A stretch of 18,477 nucleotides of DNA from positions 1 through 18,477 of the forward strand of contig JAGAJA010000009.1 of NCBI GenBank assembly GCA_017829075.1, in the 5' to 3' direction. Origin of the DNA: Oscillospiraceae bacterium (lineage in GTDB: Bacteria; Bacillota_A; Clostridia; Oscillospirales; Ruminococcaceae). The notes beneath the pieces were generated by a model. That model was not told the origin of the DNA. It did not search any database and saw only the letters and a list, made by a program, of their open reading frames with translations. Below, in pieces: positions 1 to 5,852 of the stretch. Numbering within the stretch: position 1 is the first letter of the stretch; each line of letters opens with the position of its first letter. A program made the position numbers and the translations under genes.

Positions 1-413
1 GGGAGCAACCGCGCCAAAACCTCCGATATTTCTCGCCGTCCCCGGATTGGTCTGGTATGCGGACTTGATTTCGGGCTGTCGCCCTTCCGTCCGCAAACCG
101 ACGGCGTTTTGCTATGTTGATAAAAGTTCGCAGTTCCACTAAGCCGTCCGCAAAACCGAAATATCTCGCCCTCCTGCACAGCGGTATTATGTTCTTTTTT
201 TACTCTGCCTGTTTTTTTGTTCAGCATTTGCGGGAACAACCGCGCCAAAACCTCCGATATTTCTCGCCGTCCCCGGATTGGTCTGGTATGCGGACTTGAT
301 TTCGGGCTGTCGCCCTTCCGTCCGCAAACCGACGGCGTTTTGCTATGTTGAAAAAAGTTCGCAGTTCCAATAAGCCGACCGCAAAACCGAAATATCTCGC
401 CCTCCTGCACAGC
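1..413. repeat. Two copies of a 182-bp intergenic repeat, period 231 bp
   Basis: Positions 1-182 recur at 232-413 with only about four substitutions, separated by 49 bp of T-rich unique sequence (183-231). Each copy holds a nested inverted repeat: TGCGGAC (58-64; 289-295) pairs with GTCCGCA (89-95; 320-326), and inside it GGGC (73-76) pairs with GCCC (81-84) around a TGTC loop. Each copy also has an internal near-repeat of 15 bases ending in TCTCGCC (23-37 and 156-170). The window begins inside or at the edge of the first copy, so the array may be longer. The short frame at 114-299 has no convincing ribosome binding site and spans repeat and spacer, so I do not call a gene. Positions 414-507 hold only the promoter of the next gene. 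The function is unknown; it looks like a dispersed intergenic repeat family. Confidence 0.85.
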
Positions 414-460
414 TTATATTACACCCGCGCAAACGACAAAAAAACCATTCGTATTTCCGG

Positions 461-489
461 TTGATTTTTCCCATGATTTATGGTATCAT
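461..489 (+). promoter_or_regulatory. Sigma-A type promoter for the AraC-family gene
   Basis: TTGATT (461-466) and TATCAT (484-489) are separated by 17 bases. Transcription would start near 496, only about 12 bases before the ATG at 508, so the ribosome binding site (AAAGGGG, 495-501) would lie at the very 5' end of the mRNA. Confidence 0.5.
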
Positions 490-507
490 TAACAAAGGGG
501 TGAGCGT

Positions 508-1368
508 ATGAAAGACATGAAACTAAGCTACTTCACAAATGATGAGAGCTTTCCGCTGTTTGTACAGTTCGGCGGACACGATGAGCAGATGTTCATTCAC
601 GGACATGAGGACTTCTTTGAGCTTGTGACCGTACTCAGTGGCAGCGCAGAGCACATTGTTGACAACGAGAGAAGCAGGATCAGCAAAGGTGATGTTTTCG
701 TAATAGGAAACAGCATTATTCACGGCTTTGACGACCCAAAGGATTTCCGGATCTGCAACATTATGTACCGCCCGGATTTTCTCTTTTCCGAAGATACTGA
801 TATTAGGCAGCTTCCCGGATTTCATGCGCTGTTCCTGCTTGAGCCTTACTTCAACAGTACACAGCGATTCCAGAGCCACCTAAAACTCACTCCCGCTGAT
901 TTCGCGCTGATCGAACCGCTGCTGAATTCCGCCGAGCAGGAATACAACTCCGATAATCCCGGACGCAAGACCCTCGTTCTGTCTATCATTCGCCAGTTGG
1001 CGGTCATTCTATCCCGTCTGTATGACTGCCCCGCCAGATCAAAGGAGATCGCCGGAATCGCAGACGCGGCAGCATTCATGGAACAAAGCTACGGTCAGAA
1101 CATCTCTGTAAGCGATGTGATCGAACGCTCCCACTATTCCCAGCGGCATTTTATAAGGCTTTTCTGTGCGGCATACGGAATGACGCCTCAGAAATACCTG
1201 ATGAATGTTCGTATCCGCCATGCAAGCGCAATGCTCCGGGAAAGCGGACTTTCGGTGACAGAGATCGCACTGCGCTGCGGTTTTTCGGACTCCAACTATT
1301 TCAGCAGGATATTCAGGAAATACACCGGATATTCTCCGAGCGAGTTTCATGGGAAACAACATAACTGA
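508..1368 (+). CDS. AraC-family transcriptional regulator
   Basis: A 286-residue two-domain regulator. The N-terminal part (about 10-150) resembles the AraC-type cupin sensor domain: it has an HGHEDFFEL segment near residues 31-40 and a KGDVFVI strand. The C-terminal hundred residues are a double helix-turn-helix, with the family signature GFSDSNYFSRIFRKYTGYSP near residues 256-276. Length is normal for the family. The chosen ATG follows AAAGGGGTGAG at good spacing; an in-frame ATG three codons later is less well placed. It is followed by a GH9 enzyme on the same strand, 436 bases downstream behind its own promoter, so the likely role is sugar-responsive control of that operon. The ligand cannot be read from sequence. 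Binding near the GH9 promoter is inference from proximity and from a direct repeat just upstream of its -35 element. Confidence 0.93.
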   Translation: MKDMKLSYFTNDESFPLFVQFGGHDEQMFIHGHEDFFELVTVLSGSAEHIVDNERSRISKGDVFVIGNSIIHGFDDPKDFRICNIMYRPDFLFSEDTDIRQLPGFHALFLLEPYFNSTQRFQSHLKLTPADFALIEPLLNSAEQEYNSDNPGRKTLVLSIIRQLAVILSRLYDCPARSKEIAGIADAAAFMEQSYGQNISVSDVIERSHYSQRHFIRLFCAAYGMTPQKYLMNVRIRHASAMLRESGLSVTEIALRCGFSDSNYFSRIFRKYTGYSPSEFHGKQHN

Positions 1369-1372
1369 ATTC

Positions 1373-1410
1373 AGCCTGAGAAGCTAAGATATTCTTCTCA
1401 GGCTATGTTT
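1373..1410 (+). terminator. Possible terminator after the AraC-family gene
   Basis: AGCCTGAGAAG (1373-1383) pairs perfectly with CTTCTCAGGCT (1394-1404) around a 10-base loop, five bases after the stop codon. The sequence after the stem (ATGTTTATC) has only a short T run, so termination may be partial. Confidence 0.6.
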
Positions 1411-1431
1411 ATCAAACACTGCATGAACAAA

Positions 1432-1450
1432 CACGCAAATCACGCAAAAT
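1432..1450 (+). promoter_or_regulatory. Direct repeat, candidate AraC-type operator
   Basis: CACGCAAAT (1432-1440) is followed immediately by CACGCAAAAT (1441-1450), ending three bases before the -35 element of the GH9 promoter. AraC-family proteins usually bind direct repeats next to or overlapping the -35 box, so this is a plausible site for the regulator encoded at 508-1368. Two repeats with a period of 9 is little evidence alone, so the assignment is inference. Confidence 0.4.
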
Positions 1451-1453
1451 CTA

Positions 1454-1482
1454 TTGACTTATTTCTGGAAGTGTGATAAAAT
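1454..1482 (+). promoter_or_regulatory. Strong sigma-A promoter for the GH9 operon
   Basis: TTGACT (1454-1459) and TAAAAT (1477-1482) are separated by 17 bases, with an extended -10 TG at 1474-1475. The predicted start near 1489 leaves a leader of about 315 bases before the GH9 start codon. Confidence 0.7.
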
Positions 1483-1488
1483 AAATAA

Positions 1489-1804
1489 GTACAAAAGATC
1501 ACTGTAACAGATGAATCAGTACGCTTGGCAGTTCCGCCTCTCCGAAGCTTAATCTGAATTACAGATGATTTGCTCGGCAGGTCGAAAACTGCTTTATCGG
1601 AAGCGCACCAAAGCGGGACTAAGTATTCTTTCCGGCATGACTTTACCCTGCGCCGGAGGATATTCACCCGGAGGAACACACAATTTCTCCGGCGGTCTAT
1701 GTAACCTTTTGCGCTGTTTGTCTGTCATATGTTATATGGACAAGTGGACAAGTATGGACAAGTATGGACAAGCGGGAATTCAGAAAGGCAAGGTCTGAAA
1801 CCAG
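1489..1804 (+). promoter_or_regulatory. Long structured leader of the GH9 operon, candidate cis-regulatory RNA
   Basis: This gene-free stretch is rich in complementary segments. Near the predicted 5' end, CTGTAACAGAT (1502-1512) pairs with ATCTG (1552-1556) and TTACAG (1559-1564) with a two-base bulge; inside it GCTT (1523-1526) pairs with AAGC (1545-1548) and GGC (1527-1529) with GCC (1536-1538). A small hairpin follows: GCAG (1577-1580) with CTGC (1589-1592). Next come mutually exclusive pairings. TCCGGC (1631-1636) can pair with GCCGGA (1652-1657) while CCGGAG (1668-1673) pairs with CTCCGG (1687-1692); or CGCCGGAG (1651-1658) can pair with CTCCGGCG (1687-1694). Four GGACAAG repeats precede the ribosome binding site. 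No T-tract follows these stems, so a switch would more likely act on translation, RNA stability or Rho-type termination. I could not match it to a known riboswitch class. The frame at 1565-1798 lacks a ribosome binding site. Confidence 0.5.
1738..1772 (+). repeat. Four direct repeats of GGACAAG upstream of the GH9 start
   Basis: GGACAAG occurs at 1738, 1746, 1756 and 1766, with spacings of 8, 10 and 10 bases; the last three form a TATGGACAAG tandem. The array ends about 30 bases before the GH9 start codon. It could be a regulator site in DNA or RNA, or a slippage-prone repeat. Three units read ATGGA, which matches the ANGGA core bound by CsrA-type proteins, but that link is speculative. Confidence 0.8.
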
Positions 1805-3466
1805 ATGAATAATGATGAACTGGAAAACCCCCGCCCGGAACGTCTGGAGGCTGCGAACCGGATCTATGTAAATCAAGCAGGATACCGGACAGATGACGAA
1901 AAATACGCAGTATTCACGTTCCCGGCGTCTTTTTTCACGGTCGTGGACGAAAATGGAAGAAGCTACTTCTCCGGAGTGCCTGTTCCCACAGGATTTGACG
2001 AAGCCTCCGGGGAAAATCTCCGCCGCGCCGATTTCTCGGAGCTGAAGCTTCCGGGAAAATACCGCATTCAGGCAGGGGCTGACTGCTCGATGTATTTCAG
2101 CATTGACGAGAATGTATATCAGCCCTGTTTTGATAGCTGCATGAAAGCGTTTTATTACCAGCGCTGCGGCTGTGAGCTTACGGAACGGTACGCCGGAATG
2201 TGGAAGCACGGAAAATGCCACTGTGGTACCGCAGTTCTCTGGGAAAACCAGAAGATATCGCTGGACGTGTCCGGCGGCTGGCATGACGCCGGGGATTACG
2301 GCAGGTATGTTACCGCCGCAGCCGCCGCGCTTGCGCATTTATTTTACGGATACAAAATGTACCCTGAGGTATTTATCAGGCAGGATATCGACATTCCCGG
2401 AAAGCCGTCGGATATGCCAGATGTGCTGATAGAATGCAGATACGAGCTGGAATGGCTGATGAAAATGCAGCGGTTTGACGGCGCTGTCTGGCATAAGGTG
2501 ACCTCCATGAAGCACGCAGGCTTTGTCATGCCTGAGGACGACAGGGAGCAGCTTTACGTCATGCCTGTGTCCTCAAACGCAACGGCTGATTTCGCCGCCG
2601 TAACTGCTCTTGCTTCGACTATTTACCGGAAATTCGACAGCCACTTTGCGGATATGCTGATGAAATGCTCCGAAGCGGCATACGGCTGGCTGGAAAAATA
2701 CCCGCATTTCATCGGATTTAAAAATCCCAAGGGCTGCGACACCGGTGAATACGGCGAAAACGATGACCGCGACAACCGCTTCTGGGCGGCTGCGGAGCTT
2801 TTCTGCGCCACCGGCGAGGAGAAATATTACAGCAATATGCTGGAGCTTCTGCGCAGCGGATTTCAGCGGACTGCGCTCGGATTTGCTTCTGTCGGAGGCT
2901 TCGGCTCTCTCGCACTTCTGCTGAACGGAAAAGGAAGCGCCGCTATACTAAACAAGCTGCACAATGAATTCATCGCCCGCGCGGAGCAGCTCAAGGAGAT
3001 CTGTGATAAAAGCGGCTGGGGTCTTTCAATGACACCTGACCAGTTCTACTGGGGCAGCAATATGACTGTACTTACCAACGGAATGGTTTTCTTAATTGCC
3101 GATTATCTTGAAAAGCATTCTATTAACGGAAAGCCGCGCTTCAGGAAATACGCCGAAATGCAGCTTGATTACCTGCTTGGCACGAACGCCACCGGATACA
3201 GCTTTATCACCGGTATCGGAGATTTCTGCGTGAATTACCCCCACCACCGACCGGCATATGCGGACGGAGTTGAGGAGTGCATTCCCGGACTTGTCAGCGG
3301 CGGCCCGAACAGCCGTCTTGAGGACAGTTATGCGGCGGCGCTTTTCCCGGAGGGAACTCCGCCGATGAAGTGCTTCTCGGATAACACCGAATGCTACTCA
3401 CTGAACGAGATCGCGATTTACTGGAATTCACCGGCAGTATTCCTGCTGGCGGGACTTATGAGCTGA
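1805..3466 (+). CDS. Glycoside hydrolase family 9 enzyme, predicted cytoplasmic
   Basis: A 553-residue GH9 protein. Residues about 19-100 form the Ig-like domain common in front of GH9 catalytic modules (IYVNQAGYRTDDEKYAVF). The (alpha/alpha)6 catalytic domain carries WHDAGDYGRY, whose Asp161 and Asp164 match the catalytic base pair; the PHHR motif at 479-482; and NEIAIYWNSP near the C terminus, whose Glu535 matches the proton donor. All key residues are intact. There is no signal peptide, lipobox, dockerin or carbohydrate-binding module, so it probably acts inside the cell on imported beta-linked oligosaccharides, such as cellodextrins, rather than on polymer. An in-frame stop three codons upstream fixes the start at or after 1805. 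The ribosome binding site is modest (AAGG, 1790-1793). Other GH9 activities, for example exo-glucosaminidase, cannot be excluded. It heads an operon with the SGNH protein and lipoprotein. Confidence 0.93.
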   Translation: MNNDELENPRPERLEAANRIYVNQAGYRTDDEKYAVFTFPASFFTVVDENGRSYFSGVPVPTGFDEASGENLRRADFSELKLPGKYRIQAGADCSMYFSIDENVYQPCFDSCMKAFYYQRCGCELTERYAGMWKHGKCHCGTAVLWENQKISLDVSGGWHDAGDYGRYVTAAAAALAHLFYGYKMYPEVFIRQDIDIPGKPSDMPDVLIECRYELEWLMKMQRFDGAVWHKVTSMKHAGFVMPEDDREQLYVMPVSSNATADFAAVTALASTIYRKFDSHFADMLMKCSEAAYGWLEKYPHFIGFKNPKGCDTGEYGENDDRDNRFWAAAELFCATGEEKYYSNMLELLRSGFQRTALGFASVGGFGSLALLLNGKGSAAILNKLHNEFIARAEQLKEICDKSGWGLSMTPDQFYWGSNMTVLTNGMVFLIADYLEKHSINGKPRFRKYAEMQLDYLLGTNATGYSFITGIGDFCVNYPHHRPAYADGVEECIPGLVSGGPNSRLEDSYAAALFPEGTPPMKCFSDNTECYSLNEIAIYWNSPAVFLLAGLMS

Positions 3467-3472
3467 GAAAAC

Positions 3473-3519
3473 GCCGCACAATGCGCTTGACAGAGGGATC
3501 TGCGCGAGATTTATGCGGC
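3473..3519 (+). other. Hairpin between the GH9 and SGNH genes
   Basis: GCCGCA (3473-3478) pairs with TGCGGC (3514-3519), and inside it GCGC (3483-3486) can pair with GCGC (3502-3505). No T run follows, so it is not an ordinary terminator. It may act as an mRNA processing or stability element between cistrons. Confidence 0.4.
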
Positions 3520-3554
3520 ATTGCCCCAGAAAAAGAAATAATTGGGAGAAAAAA

Positions 3555-5132
3555 ATGAGCACAAAAAACAATAACAAAAAAAGCCCTAAGATGATCAAAA
3601 GATCCGGCGGGCCGTCAAAGAACACGATTGCGCTGATAATACTGTCCGTTGCACTCGTGGCAGTGGTAACGGCGCTGATAATCCTGCTGAACATCTGGCA
3701 CAGCAAGCCGGAAAATCAGCCGCAGACAAGCGAACCCTCCTCAACGGCTTCCACCACCGAATCTGTCGATGAACCTGAGGAAGAGCCGGAACCGGAGATC
3801 ACCGATGTGGAATTCGGCTCCTCCGATTACAGCCGGGAATTCTTCTCCACCGACCTTTTCATCGGCGACAGTATCGCTACTGGCTTCACCGATTACTCAA
3901 AGCTGGACGATAAAAATGTTGCCGCAAACGTAAATCTCACACCCTACAAGGCTCACGCCGAACCCATTACCCTTTCCGACGGCACCAGCGGCACTGCCCT
4001 TTCCTATGCCGAGGCAATGCAGCCGAAGCGCATCTTCATGATGCTGGGCTTCAACGGACTTAATTCCCCCATCGCAATGGAGGGCAGCTTCCGGACGCTG
4101 ACGGAAAAGCTGGAGGCAGCCTGCCCGAACGCGGTGATCTACTGCTACTCGATTACTCCGCTGACCGCAGACAGCTCCGCAGCCGCAAACGCTGGTTTCA
4201 CCAACAAGAACGTACTGTCCTTTAACGAATACCTCAAAACCATGTGCAGCGAGCTGGGCGTCATCTACCTCGACATCAACTCCAAGATGTCTGACGAAAA
4301 CGGCTGCCTGAAAGAGGAGTACAACGAATATGACGGTATGCACATCAGCGCGCCTACCTATGACCTGATACTTGCATACACTCAGAAATACATCACGGAA
4401 ATGCCTGAGCCGGAGGCTTCCTCAAAGCATAAGCCGGCTGAAACCACGGCGCCTGAGGATACTACTACCTCGATGCCGGAAAATACATCTGAGCCGCCGG
4501 AAACTTCATCGGCACCCTTGGCTTCCGAGCCGGGGCAGACTTCCTCCGAGCTTTCCTCCGACTATAACAAGGAGTTTTTCGCGGACGACCTGTTTATCGG
4601 CGACAGTATCACCACCGGTCTTTCCGGATATGGTATACTTTCCCCGAAAAACGTTGCCGCTGCGGTAGGATATACCCCCTACAAGGCTTACAGCACCGAG
4701 ATAGAGCTTGGCGACGGCACCACCGGTACAGCGGTAGACTATGCCGCTTCTATGCAGCCGAAGCGTATCTTTGTAATGCTCGGTTCAAACGGCATCACCT
4801 CCGCCGCTGCAATGGAGGACAGCTACCGCACACTGCTTGATAAACTCGCTGATAAATGCCCGGACAGCACAATATACTGCCTGTCAGTAACCCCGGTAAC
4901 AAACGACAGCAGCTCCGCTGCAAACGCAGGCATAGACAACAGCATGATCACCGGTTTCAACAAATTCATCAAGGCTCTTGCAAAAGAAAAAGGGCTGACA
5001 TATATTGACCTGTATACTCTATTCTCTGACGACAACGGTTATTTCCTGCATGAATACGCGGAAAACGACGGTCTGCACTTCAAGGGAAACACCTACAAGG
5101 TAATGCTCAGCTACATAGAGAGCCTGATCTGA
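3555..5132 (+). CDS. Membrane-anchored protein with two tandem SGNH/GDSL-hydrolase domains
   Basis: A 525-residue protein. I chose the ATG at 3555 because GGGAGAAAAAA lies directly before it; the frame opens 14 codons earlier without a ribosome binding site. A basic N terminus is followed by one membrane helix (about 24-48) and an acidic Ser/Thr/Pro/Glu linker, so the bulk should lie outside the membrane. Two homologous SGNH domains follow (about 90-285 and 335-525), joined by a second Thr/Ser/Pro/Glu-rich linker. Each has GDS with the nucleophile Ser (Ser106, Ser351), a GxN block (Asn167, Asn412) and a C-terminal DxxH (Asp260/His263, Asp505/His508), so both look catalytically complete. The usual GxND block reads GFNG and GSNG. 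The family includes acetyl-esterases and acyl-transfer partners. The GH9 neighbour suggests glycan deacetylation, but the substrate is inference. Confidence 0.88.
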   Translation: MSTKNNNKKSPKMIKRSGGPSKNTIALIILSVALVAVVTALIILLNIWHSKPENQPQTSEPSSTASTTESVDEPEEEPEPEITDVEFGSSDYSREFFSTDLFIGDSIATGFTDYSKLDDKNVAANVNLTPYKAHAEPITLSDGTSGTALSYAEAMQPKRIFMMLGFNGLNSPIAMEGSFRTLTEKLEAACPNAVIYCYSITPLTADSSAAANAGFTNKNVLSFNEYLKTMCSELGVIYLDINSKMSDENGCLKEEYNEYDGMHISAPTYDLILAYTQKYITEMPEPEASSKHKPAETTAPEDTTTSMPENTSEPPETSSAPLASEPGQTSSELSSDYNKEFFADDLFIGDSITTGLSGYGILSPKNVAAAVGYTPYKAYSTEIELGDGTTGTAVDYAASMQPKRIFVMLGSNGITSAAAMEDSYRTLLDKLADKCPDSTIYCLSVTPVTNDSSSAANAGIDNSMITGFNKFIKALAKEKGLTYIDLYTLFSDDNGYFLHEYAENDGLHFKGNTYKVMLSYIESLI

Positions 5133-5152
5133 AACAGAAAGGAACAATGAAA

Positions 5153-5647
5153 ATGAAAAAGAAACTCACGATCGCCGCGCTCATGGCGGCGCTTCTCCTT
5201 ACCGGCTGCTCAGGAGGAAACACAAGCTCCGGTGAAAGCTCAAACGCATCACAGGAATCGCAGGTGAGCAGCGCATCTGCTGCTGAAAAGGCTGAAAAGC
5301 TGCTCAGCGAGGTCGAATTTGCCGGAGAAATGGTCGCAGTTGACAGCGACAGCATGGAGTTCCGGTTTGGCTTCGCGGCTGACACACTGACCGATTACGC
5401 GGCATACATCTGCGGCTCCGGCGCTTATCCGGACGAGTTCGGTATCTTCACCGCCGAAAGCTCCGAGCAGGCTGCCGAGATCAAGACCGCTCTCGAAAGC
5501 CGCATTGAGAGCCAGAAATCCACCTATCAGGACTACACTCCGGAGGAAATGTACAAGTTTAACGACTGCTTCGTAAAGCAGAATGGAAACACAGTTTACT
5601 ACGCCGTCACCGCCGACAACACAAAGGCGGCTGATATTCTGGGATAA
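5153..5647 (+). CDS. DUF4358 family lipoprotein
   Basis: A lipoprotein of about 164 residues. From the ATG at 5153, a lysine-rich N terminus and hydrophobic stretch lead to the lipobox LTGC, followed by a Ser/Gly/Asn-rich tether and a globular part with SDSMEFRFGF, DYAAYICGSGAYPDEFGIF and a C-terminal VYYAVTADN strand. These resemble DUF4358, a small extracytoplasmic family of unknown function common in Clostridia. An in-frame ATG at 5147 lies only about three bases after AAAGGA, while 5153 lies nine bases after it, so 5153 is the better start. It begins 20 bases after the SGNH gene stop and is surely co-transcribed. Its location outside the membrane matches that of the SGNH protein, so a role as partner or assembly factor is possible but not shown. 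Confidence 0.85.
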   Translation: MKKKLTIAALMAALLLTGCSGGNTSSGESSNASQESQVSSASAAEKAEKLLSEVEFAGEMVAVDSDSMEFRFGFAADTLTDYAAYICGSGAYPDEFGIFTAESSEQAAEIKTALESRIESQKSTYQDYTPEEMYKFNDCFVKQNGNTVYYAVTADNTKAADILG

Positions 5648-5665
5648 GATCCGGCAATAGAAATA

Positions 5666-5850
5666 GAGGCTCAGTTAAAATGACTGAGCCTCAGCTTGTT
5701 GAAAAAGATCCTTTTCAGGGTGGCGAGAAGCCCTCAGATTCTAGGAACCCGCATATCGGCTAGGCTTTGTGCCTGCCGTTATGCGGAGTGACGACGAAGA
5801 TGAGGGTTTATCGACAGCCTGAGGCTCAGTCAAAATGACTGAGCCTTTTT
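5666..5850. other. Highly structured intergenic element bounded by duplicated hairpins
   Basis: Two near-identical hairpins bound the element: GAGGCTCAGT/ACTGAGCCTC (5666-5675/5683-5692) and AGGCTCAGT/ACTGAGCCT (5822-5830/5838-5846). The inner arms also pair with each other over about 19 positions, 5683-5701 with 5812-5830, with one mismatch and two wobbles. At the centre is a long stem-loop: CCGCATA (5749-5755) with TATGCGG (5780-5786), CGGC (5757-5760) with GCCG (5775-5778), and AGGC (5762-5765) with GCCT (5771-5774) around TTTGT. CCCTCA (5731-5736) can pair with TGAGGG (5801-5806) or, as CCCT, with AGGG (5717-5720). The element could be a small RNA, a MITE-like mobile repeat or an elaborate 3' end. 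It lies between convergent genes, and only its + strand end has a T run. Confidence 0.6.
5822..5850 (+). terminator. Rho-independent terminator of the GH9-SGNH-lipoprotein operon
   Basis: AGGCTCAGT (5822-5830) pairs with ACTGAGCCT (5838-5846) around CAAAATG and runs into a TTTTT tract (5846-5850). The tract lies on the + strand side only; the minus-strand exit from this hairpin has no T run. Confidence 0.8.
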
Positions 5851-5852
5851 GT

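Noticed and set aside
114..299. Small reading frame of 61 codons within the repeat region
   Set aside because: It spans repeat and T-rich spacer, has no convincing ribosome binding site and shows no domain; treated as chance within a repeat.
1..413. CRISPR array
   Set aside because: The repeat is 182 bp with a single 49-bp spacer, far from the short regular repeat-spacer pattern, and no cas genes are present.
1565..1657. Cyclic-di-GMP (GEMM-type) riboswitch in the GH9 leader
   Set aside because: Some short purine-rich stretches were suggestive, but the conserved core and tetraloop-receptor arrangement could not be found by eye.
1565..1798. Possible 77-codon leader peptide before the GH9 gene
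   Set aside because: No ribosome binding site precedes the ATG, composition is atypical, and the stretch is better explained as a structured RNA leader.
1697..2338. Minus-strand frame of 213 codons opposite the GH9 gene
   Set aside because: Lies antisense to well-conserved GH9 sequence, with no ribosome binding site or recognisable domain.
3487..3515. Internal promoter before the SGNH gene (TTGACA at 3487-3492)
   Set aside because: The -35 match is perfect, but at 17-base spacing the -10 reads TTTATG, a poor match, and the site is buried in the intercistronic hairpin.
5693..5820. tRNA or known riboswitch in the structured element
   Set aside because: No cloverleaf, anticodon arm or CCA context, and it lies downstream of genes rather than in a leader; left as an unassigned structured element.
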